Positions 21,290-35,524 are shown, numbered from the stretch's first letter. The stretch is DNA of 64,000 bases from Dioscorea cayenensis subsp. rotundata (GCF_009730915.1 NC_052472.1:17886382-17950381), one strand, 5' to 3'. The notes: generated by a model not told the origin, from the letters alone. A program made the numbers and translations.

Positions 21290-23087
21290 CAATGGCTGCA
21301 AAACCAAAACAAGGGGAGGGTTTTCTCTCTCTTTATCTCTATGTGGTTTTAAATGGAGGTTTTGGTAGGGTTTTTGTATGTTTTGATTGTGTGGATCTGT
21401 GCAATTCTCTAGGGGGGTGGTAAAATGGAAGTGGAGTTACTGGTGGAAGTGGGTTGCTTTTGGTTTTGTTGGAAGTGAGAATGTGGCTTAGATGGCTTTG
21501 TGTTGGGCTTTGAAATGGCTTGATTTATTTTATGGAAGTGTGTGTAAGTGAGTGTGTAACTTGTTCAAGTGTTTGCATGTAGGGAGGGAAAAGTTTGATG
21601 GTAATGGGGGGAATGCAAGTGAAGTGATGTCATTAAAATCTCTCATGGTTTCTCATATTTTTATTTTTATTTTTTAAATAGATGACAAACTGACATCGTT
21701 ATTCGTTTCCGAGAAAAATCATAGATAGTACCAATGTAAAATATAATAATAAATTCATAAAAATGTATGTTTTTATTTTATGTGAGTTTTAAAATTGGAC
21801 TTCAATTTTTTTTTTAAAACGAAGATTTTAAAAAAAAATTAGTGCTAATAAAGTAAAAAATTGTTGCTTGTTATATAGCTAGTTTACTTAAGCTTTTGAG
21901 TATGTATTAATTTGAAAATTATTTTTTTATTTTTATTTTTTTAAAGTATAGGTAAGTTATGTTTGGAAGGAAAACATTAATTTTTGTTAAAGGCTAGTTT
22001 TTATTGTGAAAGTAATTTTAAATATTCATTATTAAAAAAAAGAAGTTATTGGTGCTTTGGGGTAAATATTATAGTGTATTTGATTGTAGAAATTCAGTAT
22101 GAAGCTAAATACTTTATAAATCAACTTGCTAGTAAATTATCGGAGAAAAAAAATTAATATATAGTTATTTACTTTATAATTAATACATTGTGTTAAACTT
22201 TTTTTTTTCTATATTGACTAATAGTTTCTTAAGTCATAACAACTGTGTAATTACAAATATATTATATAATAGATTATGGTAATTAACTGACTGTGTAAAA
22301 ATTTATATAATGTAAGTGATATATAAATTTGAAAATTTTTTAATAAAGTAAATAAATTGTAGATTTATTATAAAGTTAAAAAACTGATACATACAAACAA
22401 ATTTACATATCTGAATACATTCACTCGCAATAGATATTGACCTAAGAAAAAAAATATTAAATAAATTAATAGATGTAAATCCCGTAAAAATGATTGCCAT
22501 AAGTGGAATATCCGTAATGAAAGACACTGCAAGTAATAAGATATATCAGTCAATTAACCAATTTTAAATTTTGATATTGTTGTTTCAAATGGAACGATGT
22601 TATTTGCATCGAGAAAATTTATGCTTCATTGATTATGGAAGCAAAATCCCAAATTTGATCCTTTTCGTGTTCATGATTACTTGAAATCATATTATTAAAA
22701 TTTTAATAAAAAGGATATATCAACGAGAGAATATTGTAGCTAAAAATATGGTTATTTCTGTTTGACCATATATTCTAAAAACTTGGTCTTCAAGCAAATC
22801 TCAGATGCATCTATGGTTAGCCTTTAGGTTGTTCTTCCATTAGATACACACCTGCATTACGGTGAAGGGATACTTGGTAGGTTAAAAATGTTCCATAAAG
22901 TTCCAAAATACCGAAATATTTGAAAGTCCCATACTTATTTTTTGCAGTGAGACCAACGTCATTGGACTACAAACCCTTTTGGCTTTTTTAATGTTTTACC
23001 AATTCCACGGAAACTTCAACTAAAATTAGAAGTATTCATCAATTTTTTTTTATTTTAAAAAAATATCCCAACTTCATCTTTACTCAG
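21290..23087. other. Upstream region of the receptor kinase and AT-rich spacer
   Basis: The first 350 bases contain the presumed promoter and leader of the receptor kinase; the minus strand is pyrimidine- and ACCCT-rich (AAACCCTACC near 21365). From about 21650 the sequence is plain AT-rich DNA. I see no second gene. Confidence 0.3.
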
Positions 23088-23503
23088 GTAAGTTTTCATT
23101 AATGACCACAAATATTTCATTATTATAATGTTGTAGCCACAAAATTTTTTTTTTTTGTAACGTTGTGGTCACAAAACTAATTTCCGGTCGCATGATGGCC
23201 ACAATGGCATATTTTGGAATTATTTTCAGTGAAGTTGATGAGATATGTTTTTCGGAATATCGGGATATTAAACTTATCATTGATTTCATTTTCTTATTAG
23301 ATCGTACATATTAAGCTAATCGAGATGTAAATTAGGAGGCCACAAAACACATGATCCACGTAGGAAGCCATCTCATCAACTTCACCGAAAATATCCCCCA
23401 AACATGGTATTATGATCATAAATGTGACTGAAAGATCAATTTTGTGGTCACAATGTTACTAAAAAAATATTTATGACCATAGCATTATAATAATTAAGCT
23501 TAC
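23088..23503. mobile_element. MITE, family A, copy 1 (416 bp)
   Basis: The two arms are inverted repeats of about 165 bp. The left begins GTAAGTTTTCATTAATGACC and the right, reverse complemented, begins GTAAGCTTAATTATTATAAT. Shared words include GTTGTGGTCACAAAA and GTGAAGTTGATGAGAT. The centre contains CCACAAAACACATGATCCAC, also present in copy 2 at 29113. No coding capacity. Possible flanking duplication TTTACTCAG / TTTACACTA is imperfect. Confidence 0.7.
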
Positions 23504-25990
23504 TTTACACTATAACACACAAGTTCCACTTAGTAACTGTTGCATCATGCTCAGGATTTTGCAGCATCAATTTTTTGGAACCGAATGCATTCACTTTACA
23601 CAATAAAATTTAGCCATTTACACAATGATATAGAATTTATATTATAAAATCATTTTATATTAACAATGCACATATACAATAATGTTTAAAAATAAATGGA
23701 AAAACATGTCCAAGTGTAGTGTAGCTAGGCATGGCTATATTTATTTCATTGATTGATGTAGTAAGAGAAACCCCATAAAAGACACACAAAAGAGCCCATG
23801 CTCTTCCCATTTTTTTTAATAAACTAATGGCATATAAAATATAAAAACACTCAAAATTAGTCTAACCTAACCACTTTAAAAAATTAGTGACTTGACTAAT
23901 AAGCATTCAAAAGCATATTTAAACTTTCATTAACTCACAAGAATCATTTAATAGTTAATAAACAAAGTTACCAAAGTTACATAATAACAATAATAAAAAT
24001 TAAAAAAATACACCATGATGTCCAAAGTAAAAGCCAATAGTCACTCCACCACCACTTCATCCATGTTTAAACTTTCATTCACCCTTCTCGAGGACTTCCT
24101 CACATGCATAAGGATTCCCTCACTTCCCCAACTTACCCCACTTTCAATTTCCCCCCTCTATTCCTACCTTTCATTTTAATATTTATTTATTTGTTTTTCT
24201 TATAGACATGTATGATTTTTTAAAAACTAATAATTACTTGTAATTTTTTAGCATTATACTGTCATTTTATTTCATTTTATTCTATTTTGTTGAAAGTGTA
24301 GTTTATTGTTTTTATTAAAAATAGTATATGCATTGATTAAAATGTGGTTGAGTTTTTACTTTTTAATTAGGTTAATGATTTTAGTTTGATTGATGTAAAG
24401 GTATTTTGAGGATAGTTTTGAACAGTGAGTTTATATATTTTGTTTATCTTGCTGAACAAAGGTCTTGAGATTTTAATAATTTATATTTTTAATATATATA
24501 TATATATATATAATTAATAATAAATATACCATCGTCATAACTCCCATGCATCTTATTCCAATATAAAAAAATACTATTAATAATAAAAATATTTAATTTT
24601 GTATATTTTTTGCATAACTTCTAATTTAACATATATATCATGATCATGATAGTAAATTTTATATATTACCAACCCATGTTACTATATACATATCCATATA
24701 GAGGGCAAGTGTTCTAAAATATCTTTAAATTTTGAATCTAAAAATATTTTACAGTGTTATTGGATTTGTATCGAACGATTACTATCATTTCATATATGTT
24801 ACTGGATTATATTAAATAATGTCAAATAATAATTATACACACGTTAAATAAAAATATTTTTATACAGTTATATATATAAATAATAATAATTAAATAATTA
24901 AACATATTATAAAACAATAACTCAATGTTTACCATAGCTTCATCATTAAGAAGTTTAAAAATGTATATATATATATATAAAACCAACACTTATATGATAA
25001 TTAAATAAAATAAAACACAATAATAATAAAAAGCTAAGCGGCGCTGTGGTGTCCCTTGAACCCTTGTTTTAAGGGTCGTGACCTCGGGACTCCCACCCAA
25101 TGGAATCTCTCCACGTGGCCCCATCCTTCATTAATTGGTCTTTGCCTCCCCTAATCCACCTCACTAAACTAATCACAAAATTTAATTATCTATTAAATAT
25201 ATATATCATATTAAATGATAAATTATTAAATAAAATAATTGTACATACTTTTTGAAAATGGAACTCAATAATTGAAATTATGGGTGTTATAATTGATATG
25301 TATGAGTCTCTGACATTATTCGTGCAATTTATGCGAGTCTAAATTGTATGTAATTAATCCCAAGTTTAATTGATGATTATCACTTGGTTTAATAACCAAT
25401 TACCTTTTGATCTTAAAGAAATGAAGTATATAATGTGAATAGATGATGAGCCAAATCAAAATGGAGATGTTGTTCAAAGAGTCTCATGTGACTTTATATC
25501 TACTTAAAAAGTGTAAAAAAGATAAATATAAACAAAAGATTAAAAAAAATAATTTAAGGTTAATTTTTAATTAAGGAGTTCGAGTTTTAACCTTAAGATG
25601 AGAATCCAATGCAAAAGCTTAATGACTATCACATGCAAAAGCTTATGTTGTCATTAAATTATTAAATTATTAAGTTGAAATTTATTTTTTTTTTTAAATA
25701 TGCTTGAAAATTGTTTTAATATTGTGATTCCTTTCTTGGATCAAGATCAATTCATGTATTTTTTTAATTTGTACTTTTTTACTTTATTTATTTTTACTTT
25801 TTATATATTAGATTAATACTAATCATAGAGTATTAGATAAACATTTCTAGGCTTGATAAACATTTCTAGGCTTGAACTCACTTTAAAAAAATATCATATG
25901 ATTAAACACACAAATTTTTCTTAAAATATTTTTCAATTATTTTTTTAAAATATTTAGTAGTAGGTAGTAGGTAGTAGGTAATTAATTAAC
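23504..25990. other. AT-rich intergenic DNA
   Basis: Contains TA tracts (about 24494-24513 and 24963-24980) and one GC-richer patch at 25036-25150 that may be an old repeat fragment. No gene, RNA gene or intact element is supported. Confidence 0.3.
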
Positions 25991-26002
25991 AAAGACCAAA
26001 GG

Positions 26003-26174
26003 GCTTGTAGCCTAGCGGTACCCCGGGTCCCCTCGTTGGAGGAGACGCGAGTTCGATTCCCCCTGATCGCGCTCCACAGTTTCAAGAGGGTGAGGACGTT
26101 GTGGCAATTCCCCCGCCCGCGTACGCCCCTAAGGGTTGGCGCTTGTCGCCCTACCTCAAAAAAAAAAAAAAATT
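26003..26174 (+). mobile_element. tRNA-derived SINE
   Basis: A GC-rich island in AT-rich DNA with an A-box (TAGCCTAGCGG, about 26009-26019), a B-box (GAGTTCGATTCCC, about 26049-26061) spaced as in a tRNA, a unique GC-rich body (about 26065-26157) and an A15-like tail. Similar words ATTAACAAAG (before) and ATTAATAAAG (after the tail) may be an imperfect target duplication. The 3' half does not fold into a tRNA and has no acceptor end, so this is a SINE rather than a tRNA gene. Confidence 0.75.
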
Positions 26175-29112
26175 AATAAAGGGGTAATTCTTTTTTTTAA
26201 TCTTTTAATTTTTTTTAATTCACCACTTATTACTCCAAAGTCATGCTCTCTCTTATTCTAATAATCCAATCATGAACCTTGTTTATCAAGTAACAATCAT
26301 GCTATCAAGGTGTAAAAAATTAATTAATTAAAATAAAAAATAACACTTACTTCTAAACCATGGTTAAACCTATTGATTACATCCACTTCCATTTTGTATG
26401 TATCTCATGCTTGACAAGCATAAAATGATTTGATTGTTTGATGTGTTGCTTTGCATGGACCAAGGTGGTGTTCTCTTTATTAATTGTCAAAGTTTTTGAA
26501 CCCAATGAAAGATGTAAAACATTCTTGGTTAAGTCATTCACTCTAATTCTATTGCTTGGCTCTTTCAAACATTGCACAATGTGAATTTTGTTTTACTCTA
26601 GATTAAATAGTTTTTTTTTTCATTTCTAATAATGAATCAATATGCATTACACAATGAGGGTTTTGCTTTATTCCTTCAAAATAATAATAATAATAATTTC
26701 TTCATATATGATAATAAATTAATATGTATTGCACAATTAAACAACCACAATTTTTGTCTTCTTTCTTTTTTTTCATAGGGATATTAATAGAGATGATATA
26801 TATATATATAAAGATTTAATTAGTAATAATTATTTATTTTAAATAAAAAAGGACTAGTTAGTATTAACAAAATAGAAGTATTTTGCATTTTTTTTTCTAA
26901 AGATTTTTTATTGATTTTAGTGTTTATTTATAAAAATAAAATTTTAAAAGATATATTATGTTAAAGTTTGAAACACAAATTAGATTTGATCCGTCTTCAA
27001 AAATATGCAATGTAACTTATGTGATTTTTTCAATTATAAAAATTCTTTGAGTATCTGTGGTGGTAGCAGATCCCCTATGGTATAGACATGTTCAAAGAAT
27101 TTAGATGATCAAACTACATTTATAATGTACAAAAATCAAATTACAAAAATATATTTTTTAATTTTTATTATGATATAAGATTATATAGCAAGCTGGATTG
27201 TCATCATTGTTTTCAATTTTTTTATTATCTTCTCCTCTTATATATACTCTTTGTCGATTTTAGATTATTTATATAAATTTATGTGGTTTTATGTTTTTAT
27301 TTTTCTTTATTATCATTCATTACATTTTTTTCCCATAATATGTAAGTAAAAAAGTCACTACAAAAAGTAATGATTTTTTAAAACATCTATTTAACACTGT
27401 AACATAGGATACTAAAAATTTTCACATCATCATTTTGCTTCATGCTTTTTAGGAGAAGTTTTATTTTTGAAAAGTATTTAAATCTAAAGTCATTACAAAG
27501 TCCACAATCAAAGACCTAAATGTGGGTCAAACTTACCAATGCAAACCTAATCCATGAAGAACACCCACACAAGTTGTATCTTCTTTAGTTCTTTATGGTC
27601 AAATGCCCCCTTAATTCATGAGATTCAAAGATTCTTGTCTACTAGAAATACTTTTTAAATCAATGACAAAATGACTCCTTGTTCATTAAAAAAAAAATCA
27701 AATAATTTGATTGCCCTGATTTAGTGCTTAGATAAAATAATAAGATTAGATTTAGTTTTGGCCTTATTATGTGTACCACTGCTTATTTTAGCGAAGATTA
27801 AAAGGCTCATTAGCCACTAGGTGGCTTAGTATGCTTATCATATATATATATATATATATATAATATTTTAATACTTCAATGAATGAATAGTTTTAGTTAT
27901 TATTTTTTTCTTAAAAAAAAATACTATTAAAACCCGAGGGTGAATATGGAAAGTGACAGGTTGATACTGCACTTGGGTCGTGACCCTTTGGCCCAACAAG
28001 GCCTGAGTGGCACGGTACCATATAACACCATGCTAGACAAGCATAAGTGGCAAAGTAGAGTTAACATCTCGAGTTATAATTAATGGATCTATATGGTCAG
28101 TGACACTCAAGCGGTGTTTGTTATAAGATTTGAAATATTACCAAAGGAATATAAATTTTTAGGAATAATAAATTCAAAAATACCTCATTCTTTTATTTGG
28201 TTTAAAAAAAAATCTAAAATATGTTACTAATAGTAATTATGACAATAACATATGAAAATATTAAATACCCCACATCCCGATTAGAAAATATAGAGAGTCA
28301 TCAGTTATGGAAATAATATGTTCTTCTGAAAAAATAATTCATGGGAATGATATTTTAAAATTTAAATGAAATATAATAATAACAAATTCCCTAAACACAC
28401 CCAATACATTACCTTTAAAATTAGCTCAGAGTCTAAAACTTTTTAAAAACTCTCATAATTATACTTATATATCTTCATACTCATTTTTTTCATATTTTTA
28501 AATACTATTTTTTTTTTAAAAAAAGATTTTTTTTATAGCATTAATTTGTATGTGTCTTTGTCATTAGATATCCTATTTATTATCATTCTTTTTGATAATA
28601 AAATAAAATGATGATAGTCATCAACTTAGTGATTGTTGGTAAGAAGCAAAGGCATATATATGGTTCACTTTCCCAACTTTTGTATCCTCCAACTTTATAC
28701 CGATCTTGATGAACTTCGCCTATAGAACCTTCCATCATGGAGTACTTCACTCAAGCCAAACATATCTCCAATACACTTGTACGTAGTTACCGACTGTTCA
28801 CTATCCCTAAAAGATTTCAATATGCATGTTTTCAAGGGCCTCAAACCAAAGTTCATTAATATTGCCATGATACTTCCAAGGATATATAGGTTGAACCAAT
28901 AACTTTCGATGATTTCTAATCTCTTTTCCTTACTAGCTAGTGAGAATATGTGTAAGACCAAGGCCATGTAACCCTTTCACATCTAAACTTCTTTTTGTAG
29001 CAACTTCAAAGTTTAGAGTCAAATTTACTAAGGCTTCAACAACATGATGCTTCTGTATCACCAACGAAAGGATTATAGTCCCGCACTTTGTGTCTCACGT
29101 CTCGTATACTGT
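26175..29112. other. AT-rich gene desert segment
   Basis: A/T-rich sequence with a TA tract at 27840-27862 and scattered degenerate repeats. A GC-richer patch at 27935-28090 could be an element fragment but shows no motif. A minus-strand open frame at 28695-28967 encodes 90 residues I do not recognise and is probably chance or repeat-derived. Confidence 0.3.
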
Positions 29113-29457
29113 GTAAGTTTCATTGGTGATTATAAATGTTTCATCATTGTAACATTGTAATTATAAATATTTTTTTCAGAATGTTGTAGGACAAAAACTA
29201 TTTTTCCTAGTTGCATTGATGGCCACAACGACGTATTTGGGAGGGTTATTTCGGGTGAAATTGATGATGCTGCCACAAAAACACATGATCCACGTAAAAA
29301 GCCCTCTGTAGCATAGCGTTATAATAATAAAACATTTGTAGTAGCAACGTTAGAAAAAACATTTGTGACCATCATACGATCGAATAGCTAGTCACAACGT
29401 TATAATATGACTACACGTTATAATGATGAAACATTTATGGCCACAATGAAACTTACC
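29113..29457. mobile_element. MITE, family A, copy 2 (345 bp)
   Basis: The left end begins GTAAGTTTCATTGGTGATTA and the right, reverse complemented, begins GTAAGTTTCATTGTGGCCAT. Both continue with ATAAATGTTTCATCATT. It shares the central CCACAAAAACACATGATCCA and GGCCACAA words with copy 1 at 23088. A further inverted block (GCATAGCGTTATAATAATAA) shows internal rearrangement. No coding capacity. Confidence 0.7.
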
Positions 29458-29754
29458 CTCATGTATCTTCCCAACTTTGTCACAACAATCAATCACTTCT
29501 CAGTTGTTTCATGATACAAGGGCTACCCTATTATATTACTCCAGAATAGCAAATCTCGATCATTTTAAAGCCCACCGAGGTATAGACTCACTTCATAAGT
29601 TTTTTTTAAAAAAAATTTGACATTCATTGTTTAATTGTGAAAGATCAGATTATGAAATAGCCTCTCTTTATAAGCCCAAGTAATAACAGACTTTACCCAC
29701 TTCTTATTTCCTTTTCTCATTCAATAAATTGTGTTGCTTTCTCGATTGTGCATG

Positions 29755-30205
29755 CCTTATTAGCAATTTGGCATTGTGGCTTGAGTCACTGCATAGACAA
29801 CTACATAAGACCATTATTCAGGAAAAAATGCACTTTCAATAACTTTTTGTTCTTTTGATTATTTTTGTAATGACTATTTAATTAGGAAAATGCTCAAAAT
29901 TATCTTTTTCGTTGACAAATAATAAAGGAAGCGCCTTCTTGGTTCTTATCTTTGATGATGTGTGGGGGTCTACTTTTTCTTTGTTTTATGATGGTCATCG
30001 ATACTTTATTAACTTTGTTAATCATCTTTCAAAATACATTTTGTTTTACCCTCTTACTAAAAATTTGATATATTTTCATATTTTTTTCCTAAGTTTGTCT
30101 CTATAATTGAATGCACCAATTTTAGTACTATATTAAAATTTGTTCAAACTAGTTAGGGAGTTAACGGCAACACAATTTTGGTACTATATTAAAATTTGTT
30201 CAATA
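29755..30205 (+). pseudogene. Ty1/copia integrase fragment
   Basis: Plus-strand frames read FDDVWGSTFSLFYDGHRYF, then INFVNHLSKYILFYPLTK (about 29950-30060). This matches the copia integrase core pattern (DVWGP..S.DGYRYF..FVD..SKY.WFYPL). A broken WH.GLSH-like pre-integrase word precedes it near 29770, and KLVRE follows after a frame change. Long terminal repeats were not found; this is a decayed scrap. Confidence 0.6.
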
Positions 30206-32892
30206 CTCTGCCAAGGTTGGACAATCTCTCTCTCACTCTCTCTCTCTATATATATACATACATACATACATAAAATCTCACTAATGAATTCCCCTTATCT
30301 CTTAATTATATTAATTTATATATTTTATGTAAATATTAGTGAAAAAAATAATTTAAAATTTTGTATAGCTATGTAAATGGGTCTAAAAGGATCAAACTAA
30401 TTTATTTAATAATTTTTTATAAAATATGTGAGTAAATTTATTGCATAAATAATATTAAATCTTGAAATTGGATAAGTTCATATATATATATATATATATA
30501 TAAATGAATAAGGTATGTGTCTTACTAATTTTAAGTTATATTTCATATATAAATGAAAACTATGGTTAAACTAATTTTATTAAATAGATTTTAATAAAAT
30601 ATGTGAAAATATTTCTAATGTATACCTAAATTCTTGAAATTGAAAAGTAAATACATACATACATACATATATTTTGAGATATTTTATCTCTGTTAAAATT
30701 AATAGTATTTATATATACAAAAGTTATTTCAAATTTTACTTATTTAATATATATTTTTTACAATTTTTTCATTTTTTTATATTTTTAAAATAAAAATTAA
30801 AAAACTAAATGGGTCGACGAGGCTAATACTGCTAGGCCGACCCCCCGCCGTTCATGGCCCATTTCATGGCCCATGTTGGGCTGATCTATTTGAGGGCCTC
30901 AAGCCCATGTCATGTTTGTCCAGCATAGACGGTTTAACATTTTGATTTACGATACAAGAAATATATATTTATATATATAATGAAAAATAAAGGTTAGTTC
31001 AATATAGTTGCTTTGTCATTTAATATCAATTGTGATTGGGAGTAAAATTATATTTCTCAGTACACTAAGAGCGTTCATTTCAGAGAAAGTGGAGGAAAAT
31101 GGGGAGAAGTAGATATGACTTTCCTTATTTATCGTGTTATTTTTATTCAAAAATGGAAGAAATGTGATTTCTTTCATTTCAGTAATTTTTTTACTAAAAT
31201 TATTTTGAGGGTAGAAACCCCACCTAACACTCGAACTCTTTAATTCCACTCTCACTTTTTTGATAAATGAACACTAGAAATACTGTAACTAATATCACTC
31301 CCTCTACTTCAAAGAAGTGTTACGTTACTTGGACAATGCCAGAAGAAGAGGGTGGTCAAAGGGGTGCTTGAGCACCCCTTGGCCCCATCTTAATATATTT
31401 ATATTTAGTATGATAATGCATATCATGTAAATTTATTTTTTAGATTCTATCGTAACTCTATTGGGAATTTATTTTAATAATTTTTCTTTATAAAATTTTC
31501 AAATTCTCCAAAAAAAAAAAAACAACAACAATATCTTTAGAAGAAGTTTTTATTTTGTTGAATGTTGTGATCTTGCTAGTTTTGTGAAACTAGTTAAAAA
31601 TTAACTAGATTGTATTTGGTCGAATGATTTAACTTTTATCTCGTGGTAGTCATTAGCAGCCGTATATTTTATACTTTTTAAAATATTAATCATGATTATT
31701 TTCTAATTTGAAATTAATGTATTTTTTTATATTTAAATTGAAACTAAATTGGATTTGCCCTGATAATTCAACTCCCATGTAATTATTAGTGGTTTTTTTA
31801 AGTTTGAACTAATATAATTTTTTTTAAATATTTATAATTTTTTAAATTAAAGTTAGCACCTTTTAGGTTTTAGGTCCTAATTCCGCCACTAATCCTAGGT
31901 CACTTTCTAGGCTTCTACCCTCTTCCTTTGCTCTGAGTCGTTAATGGAAAGATAGTGAGTGAGAATATACTATTCAATTACCTATCTGTCTCAGAATTCA
32001 CCACATCAAGGTTAAACTTGTGCTTTTGGTCTTTTATTGACACTTCCCTCACTTATCCATGTCCTTCTTCCACTTTCTCCGAAATGAACTCTCCTAATTA
32101 GTAGCATCCGGCAAAAATGATGTATTGATGACTTGTCTATATTTAAATGTATGTTTGGACACAGTGATGCATGAACAACAACACAAATTCAAATTTAATG
32201 CAATATATGTTTTCCATAATGTTTTTTTTGTGTTGGCAAAATTGAATGTAATACTTGTAAATGTTGACATATTGAAGATGAAAGCCAACATAAATGTACA
32301 ATGGTAGTTGGAACTTGGAAATTGAAGTTAAGAAGCAAGCTTTTCTTTTCCCTTCTGTGTGTGTGTGTGTGTGTCATATAAGATGAAAAACAGGCAAGAT
32401 AAAAAAAAAACTATTTTAAGTTAGAACAACATAAAATTAATTTATAAGATGCCAACTAATATTATATATATAAATTAATTTTAAAAAAATGTACGAAAGA
32501 GTTTTTTTATAATTTTCTATAAAAAAATTTAGGGTGAGAATTACCATTATCGGGATAACTGAGAATCTTAATTATATTTTATGTTTATATTTTACACCGA
32601 TATTAATTATTAATAATATTTTTTTGCTTATTTATTTATTTATTTTCCATCACATCTACTTAGCAGACAAAAGGCAAATGATGCCATATATATGACTATT
32701 TTTTTTTAAAGCCACACCACACACACACACATATATAACACAACCTTTCAACTAATCCATTAAATAACATGTGACATGCTTCCATCCTTAGCAAATGGAG
32801 TAAAGTCCTAACTTTTGTGTGCGTGTTTTATAACTACAATTAAATGCAAGAGTAATTAAAGATTAAGTATTGTAGAAGTATAAGTAGTTGTG

Positions 32893-32942
<50 letters not shown>

Positions 32943-34585
32943 ATAATTAAGTACACAGCTTGGCAATAGTTTATGTTACACAATATGTTCATTGTCATAT
33001 ATCCTTTAATTATTTCTTAATTTGAGTGCCAATAGTTTGGTATCAATTTAATGCATGATTGACTATTCATGTCCATATAAAACTTTCAGATCTTGTGAAA
33101 TAATTTATATATTATAACCTCATCAAATGTAGATAAGGTTTTCAGAGTTTGCTTTTTCTTTGCATGCTCAAACAAAAATTTAAAAATTACTTTTATACCC
33201 ATGTAAAATTATTATATATATATTAGCTTATATATATACAAATTACTTTTATTTACTTATATATCATTGGAAGGAAGAGTCAACTGATAAATTTTTAAAA
33301 AATAAAAAAATAGGGGAAAAATCTGTGCTTGCCATAAAGATATATAAGAAAGCACTTATCCACATTTAAAGGGGCATACAAATAAATTTTTGAAGTTTTT
33401 TTATTATATTCAATGTGTAACTATATATTTATAGTTTATCCGGCTATAAATATAATTAAACATAAAACAAAAGAAATCTCATAGACCAATAGAAATATTT
33501 GCATGAATGCAATGTTTGTTGGAGATTGATAAATTAGGTTAACCAAGATGTGAAGGCAATTTAATTTAGAAATATAAAGGAAGAAGACAATGACAGCAAA
33601 AACATGAAATAAAAACATAAATGAATCTGCCAGCACACCCATGTGTTTTATCTATTTCTTTTTTTTGTATGCATTTATATATGCCAGCTTTTTCATTGGC
33701 ATCACTTGCCTCTCTTCTTCATCACATGTGTGCATTGTGTGCATGGCTTTGATTCACGTTCAAAAAGTACATGCAAACCCTAAATTTTGAACCCTAAACC
33801 CACGTACATACATGTACCTTCATGTCCTTAAGAAAAATTAAATAAATCTTATTGTTTGTGTTGAATATTTGCTTTAAAAATAGTTGATGTAAGTACATAC
33901 ATATAAACAAGAATTAGTCTACTCAAACTTTTGAAAATGTTTGGCATGTTTTGAGTTTAAAATATATAAATATATGATTTTAACTCATATATTTTTTCTT
34001 AATGAAAATTTAGTTGATATTAATCAATTAAGATTAATTATATTTTTTTTCAAAAAAAATTAGCTAAATTTAATTTCACTTTATGTGTTTGGTGGGTGTT
34101 GCTATAATTATAGAATTTAATATGTTTGCTTGTAATGTTGTAGGAGAAAAAACAAACTCTCACCTTAATGCACTTTTCATGCCGTAGGTCATACAAATTA
34201 TATATATATATATATAAATATATGCATGCAAAATTACTTGAGCCTGATTGCGAGAATAAAAAATTATAAAAACATTAATTGTATTTTTTTAAAATTTAAT
34301 ATATTAGATTTGTCATTGATGTTAAGTGGAAATAAATGTTTTCTTGCTATTCGAAGTTATTCAAGTAAATCAAATAAATTGGAATAGAAACCTAATTGAA
34401 TAAGTTTGTATACTTAGAAGATAAAAAAATGATAAAAAAAGTTAGAGTCAAAATAGATTTATACTAAATTTTGAAAGAAATAATTAGTTTCTTCTATTGA
34501 TCATAATACTAATCCATACTCAACTATATCCATATATATATATATATATGTAGAGATCTATGATCTATTCTTTCAATAAAGATTA
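30206..34585. other. Gene desert with simple repeats and element scraps
   Basis: Contains short CT/TA/CATA tracts (30220-30265, 30480-30500, 30650-30670) and a hairpin AAGGGGTGCT-TG-AGCACCCCTT at 31359-31380 that may mark a DNA-element end (a TCCTAATTCCGCCACTAATC word lies near 31880). There is a (GT)n run at 32357-32374. No gene or RNA gene is supported. Confidence 0.3.
32894..32936. repeat. (TA)n microsatellite
   Basis: Uninterrupted alternating T and A for about 43 bases. Confidence 0.95.
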
Positions 34586-34593
34586 ATTAATAT

Positions 34594-35221
34594 CAAGGTT
34601 TTTAGACCCGGACTGGACATCGACCAGGAGAAATTAAGATAGTGGTCAGGGGTCAAGGGGTTCAACCGGGTTGAATCGGAGTTGAACGAGGATTGAACCG
34701 GGTCAATAATTTTTATTAAAAATAATATAAATTTTAGTTATATATAATTAAAAAAATCAAATATTGAAGAATAAAAAAAACATGGCTTTTAAACATTTAA
34801 GAAAGTATTTTATATAAATAAATATTGAAGTACACCACATTTAAAATGTAAAATACACAAAAATAACATAAAAATAAATTAATACAAAATTAATTGAGAA
34901 ACATAAAAATATTCACCATGAAAATACACAACTAAGAAATCCATAAAAAGAAATATAAAAATATTCCCTTGGTCCTTTCCTTAGTTTTTTAATTTTACAT
35001 TATAACCCTCAAACATTAGTATATTATCAAATAAAATAAGAATTATAAAAAAATTTGTGCAAACCCAGGTTGATGACCGGGCCGGGTCACCGGGTCACCG
35101 GTCTGATCGGCCGGGTTCGTGGTTCAATCTTGGTTTTATATATTGAAATCGGACCGGTTTTAAGGCCAAATCCAGATCAATCGGGTCTGACCGGCTAGTC
35201 CGGTTCGGACTGAAGACACTG
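34594..35221. mobile_element. Non-autonomous hAT-type element (628 bp)
   Basis: The left end reads CAAGGTTTTTAGACCCGGAC and the right end, reverse complemented, reads CAGTGTCTTCAGTCCGAACC, with CCGGTT/GGGTCAAC-rich sub-terminal zones. The 8-bp flanking repeat is ATTAATAT (34586-34593) and ATTAATAC (35222-35229), with one mismatch. No transposase frame. It has the same architecture as the elements at 953 and 8972, but the terminal sequences have diverged. Confidence 0.75.
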
Positions 35222-35229
35222 ATTAATAC

Positions 35230-35524
35230 ACTAATGTAATAAAAAAAAAATAAAAAGCAAAAGACCATGATGTGTGTATAACTCTTGTGTTAATTAAAAA
35301 GAAAAGGAACAAATCAACTTGTGAGACTATGTATAGATTGGATCTATCACCAAGAATTGGACACTTGTTCATCCACAACAACACTCTCATTAGATCTCTG
35401 ACATTAATCAATTAAATTAATTAATAAATAAATAACTAATAATAAACATGTGAGAAGGGGACCTACAATGCATAGCACAATGCATCCAAGATTGCTTTCA
35501 TTCTTATAAATTTAAATTAATAAA

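Noticed and set aside
26003..26075. tRNA gene
   Set aside because: The A and B boxes fit, but the acceptor stem does not close and a long unique body plus poly-A tail follows, so it is a SINE.
28695..28967. Minus-strand 90-residue open frame as a gene
   Set aside because: No recognisable domain, no splice partners, and it sits in repeat-rich DNA.
33640..33830. microRNA precursor
   Set aside because: I compared the patch with common conserved plant microRNA sequences that I know and saw no match or clear fold-back.
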